This document shows positions 7,976 to 20,201 of a DNA stretch of 64,000 bases, in pieces. The first letter of the stretch is position 1. The number at the start of each line of letters is the position of its first letter. Location of the stretch: positions 682,001-746,000 of the forward strand of contig NZ_CP039888.1 of assembly GCF_005221325.1 (NCBI RefSeq), written 5' to 3'. The notes beneath the pieces were generated by a model. The model was not told the DNA's origin, made no database searches, and worked only from the letters and a program-made list of their open reading frames with translations. The position numbers and the translations under genes are program-made. The stretch is from Agrobacterium tumefaciens (GTDB lineage: Bacteria; Pseudomonadota; Alphaproteobacteria; Rhizobiales; Rhizobiaceae).

Positions 7976-8524
7976 TTATTTCCATGGCGTCGGCTGGCAT
8001 TTCGCCTCGTTCAGGAACCGCTCCGCTTCTTCGCCGAAACTCGGCTGCGGCACCATGGTTCGCAACACCACATAACCTTCCGTCTGATCCGATTCCGCCA
8101 GAATGGCCTGCGAGAGCGCGGGCGGCTGTGCCTTGCGGATGGCGGCGATCTGCACCGCATCGGCCACCAGAATATCCATCTCGCCGCCGGCGGAGGTGCG
8201 GTCGTTCATGCTGAACACCTCGTTCGAGGCCTTGTCGTAAACCGCGACCGACCAGAAGGGAACGGCGCCGATGGCGGTGAGCCTGACCGGCTGTTCCTCG
8301 ATATTGAAGGTGCAGACGGCCACCCGCATGAAGGGATCGCCACTACCGAGGGTCTTTTTCTCCGTCGTCTCTTCGAGCAGATGAAACAGATGCGGTTTTC
8401 CCTCCGCCACTGCCCGCGTATAGGCGTCGCGATTGCTGAAGTGCGGTATCGCCAGAATGACGATGACATGCAGTACCGCGGCGGCGACGAGGCCGGTGAC
8501 GACGGCGAGCAGGACCCTAAGCAT
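7976..8524 (-). CDS. DUF1254 domain-containing membrane protein
   Basis: About 182 residues with an N-terminal membrane helix (residues 1-24, MLRVLLAVVTGLVAAAVLHV) and a periplasmic domain matching DUF1254 (RDAYTRAVAEGKPHLF and VPFWSVAVYDKASNEVFSMN). Start at ATG 8524, which overlaps the stop of the upstream gene in ATGCTTAG, so translation is coupled. DUF1254 and DUF1214 often occur in one larger polypeptide; here they are two small anchored proteins. The substrate is unknown. Confidence 0.8.
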   Translation of the reverse strand: MLRVLLAVVTGLVAAAVLHVIVILAIPHFSNRDAYTRAVAEGKPHLFHLLEETTEKKTLGSGDPFMRVAVCTFNIEEQPVRLTAIGAVPFWSVAVYDKASNEVFSMNDRTSAGGEMDILVADAVQIAAIRKAQPPALSQAILAESDQTEGYVVLRTMVPQPSFGEEAERFLNEAKCQPTPWK

Positions 8525-9104
8525 TGCCACACCCCAGCTTGCGAATCTGCGGCATGGAAATGTCGATCAGGCCGGAACTGCCGGCAACCGGCGTATCGAG
8601 CAGCGTCATGACGAGCTTGAAGGTCTGGCCCTGCGGCACCGCCAGCCAGTTGTAGGTCTGGGCGTCGGGAGCGATGCTGATGTCGATGCCGCCATCGGCG
8701 CTGCGCAGCAGCGTGCGGGAATTGAGCGCGAAGGGCCGCCCTGCATCTTCGGCTAGCACATTGCCCTGCTGGTCGGCGGTATAAAGCGTCCAGAAACGCG
8801 CCGGCGGCACGGCGCCGGCCAGACGGTAGCGGCATTCACCACTCAGGCGCTGGCCGTCGCTATCGACGGCGGCGGTGAAAGACAGCCCCTCAGCCGTGCC
8901 GTAAAGCAGCTTGCCGGCATCGGTGCGGTGCGATTTGGCGTAAGGGTCGGCCTCAATCGTCTGCGCCTCGGGAAAGGCATCCCAGGAGCCGATGCGGATC
9001 GATCCGAAGCCGGACGTCGCTTCAAGCGCTGCCATCGTCGCGGCAATACCGCCGCCAAAGGCGATCAGAAGGGCGATGCCGACAAGGAATGGAACTCGGA
9101 ACAC
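8517..9104 (-). CDS. DUF1214 domain-containing membrane protein
   Basis: A 195-residue protein with an N-terminal membrane helix (residues 5-25, PFLVGIALLIAFGGGIAATM) and a periplasmic DUF1214 domain including PPARFWTLYTADQQGN and the tyrosine-tryptophan motif TYNWLAVPQG. The start codon is GTG 9104 with GGGAAAG just upstream. It is the first gene of a two-gene operon with the DUF1254 gene, overlapping by 8 bases. The domain pair is known from fused proteins of unknown function, so the two products probably form a complex in the periplasm. Confidence 0.8.
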   Translation of the reverse strand: MFRVPFLVGIALLIAFGGGIAATMAALEATSGFGSIRIGSWDAFPEAQTIEADPYAKSHRTDAGKLLYGTAEGLSFTAAVDSDGQRLSGECRYRLAGAVPPARFWTLYTADQQGNVLAEDAGRPFALNSRTLLRSADGGIDISIAPDAQTYNWLAVPQGQTFKLVMTLLDTPVAGSSGLIDISMPQIRKLGCGNA

Positions 9105-9215
9105 GCTGCTTTCCCGTTTTTGAACAGGTCGAGGACTATCACTGATTCCCCCTTTGGAAAATGGCGTGGCTCGTTTAGTCCTCGTGAAAGTGACGGGAGC
9201 GCGAAATTCCTGCCC

Positions 9216-9824
9216 TTATGCACCCATCACCAGCTTGAAGGCGATGGCCCACATGGTAACGGCGATGATCCCTTCGAGAATGCGCCAGGCGGAAGGCTTT
9301 TCGAAGATCGGCCGAAGCCAGCGTGCCCCATAACCCAGCGAAAAGAAGAACAGCAGCGAGCCGGTGGCCGCGCCTGCCGCAAAGGTCTTTTCGAAACCGG
9401 GAAACTGCGTGGAAATCGTGCCGAGCAGCACGACGGTATCGAGATAGACATGCGGATTGAGAAAGGTGAGCGCCAGGCAGATGGCAAGCGTCTGCCACAG
9501 GCTCGCCTCCTGCCGCTCGGCCACCGAAAGCACCTCGGATGAACGCAGCGCCGAATGCAGGCTTTTGGCACCATACCAGATGAGAAAAGCGGCCCCCGCA
9601 TAACGCATGATCGGATCGAGTGCTGGCATGATCGCACTGATCCGCTGAAAACCGAACACGCCGACGGTAATCAGCAGCGCATCTGATATCGCGCAGGTGG
9701 CGCAGACGGCAAAGACATGCGAACGCGCCAGCCCCTGTTTCAGCACAAAAGCATTCTGCGCGCCGATGGCGACGATGAGGCTGAGGCCCATGGTGAGACC
9801 GGTGAAGAAGATTTGGATGTCCAT
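9216..9824 (-). CDS. LysE/ArgO family amino-acid exporter
   Basis: A 202-residue inner-membrane protein with six predicted helices and the LysE-family signature GLSLIVAIGAQNAFVLKQG near the N-terminus, plus the NPHVYLDTVVLLG motif in the middle. LysE and ArgO export basic amino acids such as lysine and arginine. The divergent gene encodes an ArgP/LysG-type regulator, the usual partner that activates the exporter when the amino acid accumulates. AGAGG lies 9 bases before ATG 9824. Substrate specificity (Lys versus Arg) cannot be told from sequence. Confidence 0.88.
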   Translation of the reverse strand: MDIQIFFTGLTMGLSLIVAIGAQNAFVLKQGLARSHVFAVCATCAISDALLITVGVFGFQRISAIMPALDPIMRYAGAAFLIWYGAKSLHSALRSSEVLSVAERQEASLWQTLAICLALTFLNPHVYLDTVVLLGTISTQFPGFEKTFAAGAATGSLLFFFSLGYGARWLRPIFEKPSAWRILEGIIAVTMWAIAFKLVMGA

Positions 9825-9953
9825 GTGGTCGGTGGCCTCTTGTCTCTGTCCGTGCGGAATGGCGCAAGCCGTTGCTTGCGGACCGAGTGCTTGGATATTT
9901 GGCCTTGATGGTTTAATCCAGTTAAATAAATTCAGTCCGGATAAGTTTTGCTA

Positions 9954-10859
9954 ATGCTCGACTACCCTTCCATGCGCGCCGTGGCGCTCGTTGCCCAGAC
10001 CGGCAGCTTTGAAAAGGCGGCGCAGGTGCTGTGCGTGACGCCATCAGCCGTTTCCCAGCGCATCAAGCAGCTGGAAGAGCGGCTGGGCGTGGTGCTGATC
10101 GTGCGCGGCAACCCCTGCGTGGCGACAGAGAAGGGCGAGTGGCTCTGCCGTCACATGGATCATGTCGGCATGCTGGAAAACGAGTTGTTCCGCCAGCTTC
10201 CGGCGCTCGCGCAGGCAGGCGATGCGCAGGAACGCGTGACCCTCAACATCGCCACCAATGCCGACAGCCTCGGCACATGGTTTCTGGATGCAGTATCAAA
10301 ATTTACCGCCAGCAGTGATTATCTCGTCAATATCGCGGTGGACGATCAGGATCACACGGTGGAATGGCTGCGCGGCGGCAGGGTGCTCGCCGCCGTCACC
10401 GCCCATGACAAGCCGGTGCAGGGCTGCCGGGTAACGCCGCTCGGCGTGCTCCGCTATCACGCCACCGTGAGCCCGGATTTCATGGCCCGCCATTTTGCCG
10501 AAGGCGTCACCCCCGCAGCCCTTGCCCGCGCGCCGGGGTTGACCTTCAACCAGAAGGACCGGTTGCAGGCGAGCTGGATCAGGCAGGCGCTAGGTGCGGA
10601 GGTTTCCTATCCCACCCACTGGCTGCCTTCGACCGATGGTTTCGTGAAGGCGAGCCTTGCTGGCATGGGCTGGGGGCTCAATCCGGTGCAGCTGGTGGGC
10701 GAGCATCTGGTTGCGGGTCAGCTGGTTGAGCTTATGCCGGGCACGCCGCTGGATATTCCGCTGTACTGGCAGGTCAACCGGCTTGCGGCGGAGCGGTTGG
10801 TGGGGTTGACGGCCAATGTGGTGGAGACGGCGAGGGCGGTGTTGATGCCGGTGGGGTGA
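9954..10859 (+). CDS. argP: ArgP/LysG-type LysR family transcriptional regulator
   Basis: A 301-residue LysR-type regulator. The N-terminal winged helix-turn-helix is clear (ALVAQTGSFEKAAQVLCVTP then SAVSQRIKQLEERLGV), followed by the effector-binding domain. Sequence blocks such as GRVLAAVTAHDKPVQGCRV and the position opposite a LysE-type exporter identify the ArgP/IciA/LysG branch, which senses lysine or arginine. Start at ATG 9954; TTG 9948 is in frame but less likely. The 129-base divergent region between the two genes should contain the operator and both promoters. Confidence 0.88.
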   Translation: MLDYPSMRAVALVAQTGSFEKAAQVLCVTPSAVSQRIKQLEERLGVVLIVRGNPCVATEKGEWLCRHMDHVGMLENELFRQLPALAQAGDAQERVTLNIATNADSLGTWFLDAVSKFTASSDYLVNIAVDDQDHTVEWLRGGRVLAAVTAHDKPVQGCRVTPLGVLRYHATVSPDFMARHFAEGVTPAALARAPGLTFNQKDRLQASWIRQALGAEVSYPTHWLPSTDGFVKASLAGMGWGLNPVQLVGEHLVAGQLVELMPGTPLDIPLYWQVNRLAAERLVGLTANVVETARAVLMPVG

Positions 10860-10888
10860 GGTGTTTTGCGTTTTGGGGTGGCGGCGTT

Positions 10889-11074
10889 GGAGCGTGCGGC
10901 TTACCCCCCTCTGTCCTGCCGGACATCTCCCCCTCAAGGGGGGAGATCAGCAAGGGGAGCTACCGCAACTTCATTCGCAAAGGTTGAGATATGCGAGACG
11001 TCGCCGCATATCGATCTCCCCCCCCTTGAGGGGGAGATGCCCGGCAGGGCAGAGGGGGGTGAGCCGCACGCTCC
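10889..11074. repeat. Paired inverted rhizobial repeat elements (type A)
   Basis: Second copy of the arrangement at 5618-5790: elements 10889-10948 and 11013-11074 in opposite orientation, sharing the CCTGCCGG...CATCTCCCCCTCAAGGGGGGAG core and flanked by matching GGAGCGTGCGGC arms. It lies between the convergent argP and penicillin-binding protein genes and could fold into a long hairpin ending both transcripts. Confidence 0.8.
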
Positions 11075-11102
11075 GCCGGTAACCTCTTAACGCGATGTGT
11101 TA

Positions 11103-13352
11103 TCAACGCCGCATGGCATCTATGCCCTCATGCGAGGAAGCATCCGCCACCTTCTGCGTCGTCACACTCAACGCCGTGGCTTCTTTCATCTTCCGCCCAA
11201 TCGAGCGGATCACCCGCGTCGCCTCGGCCGAGAGCGAGCGCGGCCGAGTGAGCGCCGGCATCGCGGGTGTGTTGGCAGAGGCGGCTGCCACTTCGGCGGA
11301 AGGCTGCGGGCGAGCACCCGTCGGCAGCGGGTTCTGGATGCCGGGGATCGGGCGCAGCTCCATGCCCTGATGGGCATAGTCCATCAGCCGCTTGTAGGTC
11401 ATGGCCGGCAGCGCGCCGCCGGTCATGTTGTTCATCGGCGTGAATTCGTCATTCCCGAACCAGACGGCCGTCGTGTAATTGCCGGTGAAACCCACATACC
11501 AGGCGTCGCGATAGGCCTGCGACGTGCCGGTCTTGCCGCCTGAGACGATGCCGTTTTCCAGTGCCCCGCGCCGGGCGGTGCCCATGACCGGGATGGTCAC
11601 CAGCATCTGGTTCATCTTGGAATTGGCCTCTTGCGAAAGCACCCTTTTGGCCGGCGGCTCGTCATGGCTGAAATCGTAGAGAACCTTGCCCTCGTAGTCC
11701 AGTACCTGCTCGATGCCGTGGCGGCGTGACTGCATGCCGTCGGCCGGGAACACGGCATAGGCGGTGGCCTGATCGAGAACCGTCACTTCTGATGTGCCGA
11801 GCGGAATGGTCTTGTCGCTGCGCAACGGTGTTGCCACGCCCATGGCTTTGGCAGTATCGACGATCACCTGCGTGCCGAGCACATCCTTGGCGAGCCGGAC
11901 CGGAACGGTATTGTAGGATTTGGCGAGCGCCACCTGCAACGTCACCTTGCCGGCATAGGAGCGGCCGTAATTCTGCGGCGACCAGCCGCGCCAGGTCACC
12001 GGCGCGTCTGATATCAGCGTCTCGGGCTTCATGCCCTTTTCCATGGCGGCCGAATAGGTGTAGACCTTGAAGGAGGAGCCCGGCTGGCGAAGTGCTGCCG
12101 TGGCGCGGTTGAACTGGCTTTCGCCATAGTCGCGCCCACCGACCATGGCGCGCACGCCGCCGCCATTCTCGATCATCACCATCGCGCCCTGCTTGACGCG
12201 GTAACCCTCGCCATATTCGCGCAACTCCATTTCCATCGCCTGTTCGGCCGCCTGCTGCAGGCCGGTATCGATGGTGGTGCGCACAACGACGGTGTGGTCT
12301 TTGAATTTTCCTTCGGCCGCCAGCCGCTGCACTTCGTCGAAGGCCCAGTCGAGGAAGTAATCCGGGGCCTTCACGTCGGCGCGGTCGATGACGGTGGCCG
12401 GGTTGCGCCTGGCGCCAATCACCTGGCCCTCGGTCATCAGCCCGCTCTGCACCAGGTTGGACAGCACGGTGTTGGCACGCGCACGCGCAGCGGGCAGATT
12501 GACATGCGGCGCATATTTGGCCGGCGCCTTGAACAGGCCGGCGAGAATGGCGGATTCGGAGAGCGTCACATCGGTGAGATTCTTGCCGAAATAAAACTGC
12601 GCCGCCGCAGCGGCACCAAAGGTGCCGCCGCCCATATAGGCGCGGTCGAGATAAAGGCTGAGAATTTCCTTCTTCGACATGTTGGTCTCGAGCCACAGCG
12701 CGAGGAAGGCTTCCTTGATCTTGCGTTCCAGCGAGCGCTCATTGGTGAGGAACAGGTTCTTGGCAAGCTGCTGCGTCAGCGTCGAGCCGCCCTGCACCAC
12801 GCCGCCGGCGCGGGCATTCTCGCTCATGGCGCGGGCAAGGCCGATGAAATCGATGCCGAAATGGTCGAAGAAACGCCGGTCTTCGGTCGCCAGCACCGCC
12901 TTGATGAAATGGTCAGGCATCTGGTCGATCGGCACGCTGTCTTCATGGATGATGCCGCGGTGGCCGATGGTGTTGCCGTAGCGGTCGAGGAAGGTGACCG
13001 CGAAATCGCCGCGATAACGCCAGTCCTTCTTGGTCTCCTCGAAGGCGGGCATGGCCAGCGCCAGAAGCACGACGGACCCCGCCGTTCCGAAGGTCAGCGC
13101 GTCGCAGGTGAGGTTGACGAGAAGCTTCTTCCAGCCGCGAACATGCAGCTTACGCGAGGCAATGGTGACGTCTTCCCAGAAATCCACCAGCCGTGCCGCA
13201 GCCGTCCACAGACCGGAGTCGATGAAGCTATCGATCCGGAGCAGGATATGCCGCTTCTTGCGGCCTTTTTTTTCGTCTTTTTCTTCCTGCACCTGGCGAA
13301 GTTTTCCTGTTCGAGGCAACGCGGCCGTCGGTATTTCTGCGTTTAAACCCAT
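11103..13352 (-). CDS. Bifunctional penicillin-binding protein (class A, PBP1b-like)
   Basis: About 749 residues: a Lys/Glu-rich cytoplasmic N-terminus, one membrane helix (LTFGTAGSVVLLALAMP), a GT51 transglycosylase domain with the catalytic block AVLATEDRRFFDHFGIDFIG and GGSTLTQQLAKNLFL, and a transpeptidase domain with RQPGSSFKVYTY (SxxK serine), SYN (AKSYNTVPVRL) and the KTGTS box (SGGKTGTSQAYRDAWYVGFT). It polymerises and cross-links peptidoglycan. The start is uncertain: ATG 13352 is used, but the frame stays open to a TTG at 13526. Eight T residues at 13266-13273 encode part of the lysine-rich tail. Probably the agrobacterial PBP1b2-type enzyme. Confidence 0.85.
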   Translation of the reverse strand: MGLNAEIPTAALPRTGKLRQVQEEKDEKKGRKKRHILLRIDSFIDSGLWTAAARLVDFWEDVTIASRKLHVRGWKKLLVNLTCDALTFGTAGSVVLLALAMPAFEETKKDWRYRGDFAVTFLDRYGNTIGHRGIIHEDSVPIDQMPDHFIKAVLATEDRRFFDHFGIDFIGLARAMSENARAGGVVQGGSTLTQQLAKNLFLTNERSLERKIKEAFLALWLETNMSKKEILSLYLDRAYMGGGTFGAAAAAQFYFGKNLTDVTLSESAILAGLFKAPAKYAPHVNLPAARARANTVLSNLVQSGLMTEGQVIGARRNPATVIDRADVKAPDYFLDWAFDEVQRLAAEGKFKDHTVVVRTTIDTGLQQAAEQAMEMELREYGEGYRVKQGAMVMIENGGGVRAMVGGRDYGESQFNRATAALRQPGSSFKVYTYSAAMEKGMKPETLISDAPVTWRGWSPQNYGRSYAGKVTLQVALAKSYNTVPVRLAKDVLGTQVIVDTAKAMGVATPLRSDKTIPLGTSEVTVLDQATAYAVFPADGMQSRRHGIEQVLDYEGKVLYDFSHDEPPAKRVLSQEANSKMNQMLVTIPVMGTARRGALENGIVSGGKTGTSQAYRDAWYVGFTGNYTTAVWFGNDEFTPMNNMTGGALPAMTYKRLMDYAHQGMELRPIPGIQNPLPTGARPQPSAEVAAASANTPAMPALTRPRSLSAEATRVIRSIGRKMKEATALSVTTQKVADASSHEGIDAMRR

Positions 13353-13547
13353 TCCCGACGCAAAACCATGGCATGCTTGTGTCGGAATTGCTTGACGCGG
13401 CGGCTTCTTGCGGGCCAATGACCCTCTGCCGCCCGCCAATCGTGCTAAAATATCGTACAAACCAGCCCTTGGCGATACGATATAAAGGATTAGGGACCGG
13501 TTAAACACTCCCGTCCAAGAGATCAAAATGAAACGGAAATGTTAACG

Positions 13548-14039
13548 ATGAATGACGCGCCGTTCTGGAAAACCAAATCGCTCACCGAGATGACCGGCGA
13601 GGAATGGGAAAGCCTGTGCGACGGCTGCGGCCTGTGCTGTCTGAACAAACTCGAGGACTGGGACACCGGTGAAGTGGTGTTCACCTCGGTCCGTTGCGTG
13701 CTGCTCGACGGTGAGAGCTGTCGATGCTCCGACTATGAAAACCGCCGCGCCACCGTGCCGGACTGTATCCAGCTCGACCTGAAGAAGGTGCATGAGATCG
13801 GCTGGCTGCCGCCCACCTGCGCCTATGCGCTGGTGCGTGACGGCAAGGATCTCTACTGGTGGCATTATCTCGTGTCCGGTGATACCGAGACGGTGCACGA
13901 GGCCGGCATTTCGGCGCGCGGGCGCACCGTCAGCGAGGCCGATGTGGATGTTGACGACTTCGAGGATTATGTGGTCGACTGGCCCCTGACAGTGGGTGAG
14001 ACGGCCGGCGAGAGGGCGGGCGAAAAGCAACGGACTTGA
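13548..14039 (+). CDS. YcgN/UPF0260 family cysteine-cluster protein
   Basis: About 163 residues with the family pattern of conserved cysteines: CDGCGLCC near the N-terminus (about residues 24-31), a later cysteine pair in CRCSDYENR, and VPDCIQL and PPTCAYA further on. These eight or so cysteines resemble a metal- or Fe-S-binding CxxCxxCC zinc/iron-chelating domain. The family is widespread and functionally uncharacterised. Start ATG 13548 is preferred over ATG 13539, which abuts the GGAA ribosome-binding site. It is transcribed divergently from the penicillin-binding protein. Confidence 0.88.
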   Translation: MNDAPFWKTKSLTEMTGEEWESLCDGCGLCCLNKLEDWDTGEVVFTSVRCVLLDGESCRCSDYENRRATVPDCIQLDLKKVHEIGWLPPTCAYALVRDGKDLYWWHYLVSGDTETVHEAGISARGRTVSEADVDVDDFEDYVVDWPLTVGETAGERAGEKQRT

Positions 14040-15032
<993 letters not shown>

Positions 15033-15071
15033 GCGATGGCTGCCCCAAACCTCGGAGAAGGACATCGGCAT

Positions 15072-15677
15072 ATGTCGGACGCCTCCCGCGATGTCATCAA
15101 GCTCTATACGGTCCACGGCGGCGATTTCGACAGTGCGCGTGGCCGCTCCCTGGCCGAAAAACCATGGCTCGACAGATTCACCTCGCTCTTGCCCGATGGC
15201 GGCTCCATTCTCGATATCGGTTGCGGTTCGGGCGAACCTATTGCCGGTTATTTCATTGCCAAAGGTTATGACGTCACAGGCATTGATGCGTCCCTGCCGC
15301 TGATTGAGCTTTGCCGCAGTCGGTTTCCGGAAAATCTCTGGGGGGCTGTCGATATGCGCGAACTCGCCCTTGGCAGCCGCTTCGACGGTTTAATCGCCTG
15401 GCACAGTTTTTTCCACCTGAAGCCCGAAGATCAACGCCTGATGTTCGGCATTTTCCGCCAGCACGCCAATGACGGTGCGGCCTTGATGTTCACGGCCGGG
15501 CCGGGGCATGGCGAAGCAATAGGCACGTTTCAGGGCAAGCCGCTTTATCACGCCAGCCTTGCGCGCGAAGACTATGAGAGCCTTCTCGCCGCCCATGGGT
15601 TCCGGCTTCTCGATCACATCGTCAATGACCCGCAATGCGGTGGGGCGACAATTTACCTCGCCAGACGCGTAGCCTGA
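15072..15677 (+). CDS. Class I SAM-dependent methyltransferase
   Basis: About 201 residues, cytoplasmic. The AdoMet-binding motif I is ILDIGCGSGEPIAGYFI, followed by motif II (VTGIDAS) and a motif around FDGLIAWHSFFHL. It has the generic seven-strand methyltransferase fold with no feature fixing the substrate. Start ATG 15072 has GGAGAAGGA 9 bases upstream; ATG 15036 is in frame but its site overlaps the upstream stop region. It follows the beta-lactamase gene by 39 bases. Confidence 0.85.
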   Translation: MSDASRDVIKLYTVHGGDFDSARGRSLAEKPWLDRFTSLLPDGGSILDIGCGSGEPIAGYFIAKGYDVTGIDASLPLIELCRSRFPENLWGAVDMRELALGSRFDGLIAWHSFFHLKPEDQRLMFGIFRQHANDGAALMFTAGPGHGEAIGTFQGKPLYHASLAREDYESLLAAHGFRLLDHIVNDPQCGGATIYLARRVA

Positions 15678-15787
15678 GAGGCGACCGCGCGGTCATCCGA
15701 TCGCAGCGGTAAACGGCGGAAATTCCTGCTTTTATGGTCGGTGCCAGCACTCACGATTGTGTGTTCAACAAAAAGCATCCCCGTACC

Positions 15788-15818
15788 TTGACCTTCCCAT
15801 GATGGGAAGCCCTACATA
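15788..15818 (+). promoter_or_regulatory. MerR-type (HmrR/CueR) copper-responsive promoter of copA
   Basis: A -35 box TTGACC (15788-15793) and a -10 box TACATA (15813-15818) are separated by 19 bases, the over-long spacer typical of MerR-family activated promoters. Between them lies a perfect 17-base palindrome CTTCCCATGATGGGAAG. CueR/HmrR sites have the form ACCTTCC-N-GGAAGG at exactly this place. The copA start codon follows 23 bases after the -10 box, and the regulator gene is downstream in the operon. Confidence 0.85.
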
Positions 15819-15840
15819 AGGTCTCGAAAGGGGATTTCCC

Positions 15841-18419
<2,579 letters not shown>

Positions 18420-18423
<4 letters not shown>

Positions 18424-18842
18424 ATATCGGCCAGGCATCGGAAGCATCGGGCGTTTCCGCCAAGATGATCCGTTATTACGAGCAGATCGGCCTCATCACC
18501 CCCGCCGCCCGCACCGGCAATAATTACCGGGTCTATGGCGAGCAGGACGTGCATAATCTGCGCTTCATCAAACGGGCGCGCACGCTCGGTTTCTCGCTGG
18601 AAGAAACCGAGACGTTGCTGAAACTCTGGCAGGACAAGAGCCGCGAGAGTTCGGCGGTGAAGGAAATCGCGCTCGTCCACATCGCCGATCTCGAGCAGAA
18701 GATCGCCGAGATGAAAAGCATGGTGAAGACGCTGTCGCATCTTGCCCATTGCTGCGGCGGCGACCACCGGCCCGATTGCCCCATCCTCGACGATCTCGCG
18801 GGCGCCGACAAGGCAGACGGAAAGCCCGCCAAAACCCACTGA
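18420..18842 (+). CDS. hmrR: Cu(I)-responsive MerR-family regulator HmrR/CueR
   Basis: A 140-residue MerR-family activator. The N-terminal winged helix matches the family ([36 protein letters not shown]), a dimerisation helix follows, and the metal loop near the C-terminus holds the two coordinating cysteines in [14 protein letters not shown], spaced as in CueR. It senses Cu(I) (possibly Ag or Au) and underwinds the 19-base spacer of the promoter upstream of copA. It starts with GTG 18420 overlapping the copA stop, so it is translated with copA and autoregulated with it. Confidence 0.93.
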
Positions 18843-18892
18843 ACTCGAGTGAAAGCCGGCTCGAAAACATCGTGCCAACCAAAGGAGACGTC

Positions 18893-19138
18893 ATGAGCGC
18901 CACCACCTTCCTAATCCCGGACATGACCTGCGGCCATTGCGAGAAGACCCTGCGCGGCGCACTCAATGAGGTGCTTCCCGGGGTGTCCGTGAGCATCGAC
19001 CTCAATGCCCACAAGCTGACCGTGACGGGCGATGCCGCAACCGCGGAGGAGGCGATCCGAGAGGCGTGTTATTCGCCGGAACGGGCGGCTGACGCATCTC
19101 GTCGCTGGAATGAGGAGGAAAGATGTGCTACTGAGTAG
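18893..19138 (+). CDS. copZ: CopZ-type heavy-metal-associated (HMA) copper chaperone
   Basis: An 81-residue protein consisting of one ferredoxin-like HMA domain. The metal site is IPDMTCGHC (two cysteines of the CxxC motif), followed by VSIDLNAHKLTVTG, typical of the fold. CopZ proteins deliver cytosolic Cu(I) to CopA. AAAGGAGA (18881-18888) precedes ATG 18893. It follows hmrR by 50 bases on the same strand, completing a copA-hmrR-copZ operon. The C-terminal tail (NEEERCATE) extends beyond the usual 65-70 residues and includes a third cysteine. Confidence 0.9.
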   Translation: MSATTFLIPDMTCGHCEKTLRGALNEVLPGVSVSIDLNAHKLTVTGDAATAEEAIREACYSPERAADASRRWNEEERCATE

Positions 19139-19168
19139 TATCACCTTTCCTTTGAAGGCAGACCCACA

Positions 19169-19438
19169 ATGTCCGTTAAGGCATCAGTCTCGATTTCCGA
19201 TCAGCAAGACAGCTTCGCCCGCAGGCTGGTGGAGGAGGGGCGTTATGCCAGCCTCAGCGCTGTCGTGCAGCGCGGCCTGGAACTGCTTCGGCAGGAGACC
19301 GAGCTGAACGACGCAGAACTTGCCGCGCTTCGCGACCTGCTGGCCGAGCGCGTCGAGGGAGAGTTTGTCTCTCTCGAGGACGGCAAGGACAGAACCGCAG
19401 CGATGATAGCAGCCAGGAAGGCCAGCTATGGCCTTTAA
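19169..19438 (+). CDS. parD: ParD-family antitoxin
   Basis: An 89-residue protein with the ParD ribbon-helix-helix N-terminus (VKASVSISDQQDSFARRLVE then GRYASLSAVVQRGLELLRQE), and an acidic C-terminal tail that in the family wraps around the toxin. It binds its own promoter and neutralises ParE. The gene overlaps the toxin gene by 11 bases, as is usual for parDE operons. It lies only 30 bases after copZ, so its promoter may be inside the copper operon or it may read through from it. Confidence 0.9.
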   Translation: MSVKASVSISDQQDSFARRLVEEGRYASLSAVVQRGLELLRQETELNDAELAALRDLLAERVEGEFVSLEDGKDRTAAMIAARKASYGL

Positions 19439-19787
19439 GGTCCTGCGTTCGGGGCAGACGGATCAGGATCTCGGCCTCATTCTCGACCATCTCGTTCAAT
19501 CCTATCACGACCTTGGCGATGCTCTGCCCGAGGCTTTCGAGCGGGCAGTCCTGCGCATCGGCGCTATCGAGGCGGATATGCAAACCCTTGGCAAAGCGCC
19601 GCTTCAGGGGACATTGATGCCCGAATTGTTGTCCGGCCTTCGTCGGGTCACAAAAAATCAGGCGATCTTTTATTTCGATGTTGTTGAAAGCGAGAAGACG
19701 TTGCGCATTCTCGCCGTCTTCTTCGGTGGGCAGGATCATCAGCGGCATATGCTGAAGCGCCTCGTATCCGGCCAGCCGAGCGGTTAA
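19428..19787 (+). CDS. parE: ParE/RelE-superfamily toxin
   Basis: A 119-residue toxin of the ParE type: FKVLRSGQTDQDLGLILDHL begins the fold, with the conserved core LLSGLRRVTKNQAIFYFDVV and a C-terminal LRILAVFFGGQDHQRHMLKR strand-and-helix. ParE toxins inhibit DNA gyrase; the related RelE branch cleaves mRNA, and the sequence favours ParE through its partner. It overlaps parD and converges with the acidic protein gene on the other strand, sharing 4 bases at the stops. Confidence 0.88.
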   Translation: MAFKVLRSGQTDQDLGLILDHLVQSYHDLGDALPEAFERAVLRIGAIEADMQTLGKAPLQGTLMPELLSGLRRVTKNQAIFYFDVVESEKTLRILAVFFGGQDHQRHMLKRLVSGQPSG

Positions 19788-20032
19788 ACCTCGTCGAACG
19801 CACCGCCTTCGCGCGAAGGATTGCGGTTGATCACCCGTTCCTCGGCATCATCGGGAAGGGCCTCGTCGCTCTCCTGATAGGGGTCGTCCTCGGTTTCGGC
19901 CTCTTCTTCCTCGATTTCCTGTTCGATGGATTGCGGAATTTCTCCCTTGGCGGGGAGGGCGTCGATGTCGAGATCGAGCAGATCCTCATCCATGGCGTCT
20001 TCAGTGCTGGGCATGATCTTCTTGCGGTCCAT
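19784..20032 (-). CDS. Small acidic hypothetical protein (82 aa)
   Basis: An 82-residue, strongly acidic and probably disordered protein with long Asp/Glu runs (SIEQEIEEEEAETEDDPYQE in the middle). No family recognised. AAAGGA lies 7 bases before ATG 20032, supporting translation. Its stop overlaps the parE stop in convergent orientation, and it is divergent from the MFS gene. Very acidic small proteins of this kind are common in rhizobial genomes; function unknown. Confidence 0.65.
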   Translation of the reverse strand: MDRKKIMPSTEDAMDEDLLDLDIDALPAKGEIPQSIEQEIEEEEAETEDDPYQESDEALPDDAEERVINRNPSREGGAFDEV

Positions 20033-20201
20033 GACGGTATCCTTTCTGACGGTTCTGTCGGCAAACGACCGGCGGGGCAGGTGGGTTCCTGCCGCCGGTC
20101 AATTCCGTGAGTTCAGATCGGATGAAAAAGCCCGCTTGACCTCAATGGCGCTTGAGGTTCTAGTTTGCCCGCCGTATCGCAAAAATCGAAAGGATACGGC
20201 T

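Noticed and set aside
13266..13273. Run of eight T (eight A in the coding strand) in the penicillin-binding protein gene, a possible slippage or phase-variation site
   Set aside because: It encodes a Lys-rich cytoplasmic tail before the membrane helix; the frame continues intact, and no second signal for programmed slippage is seen.
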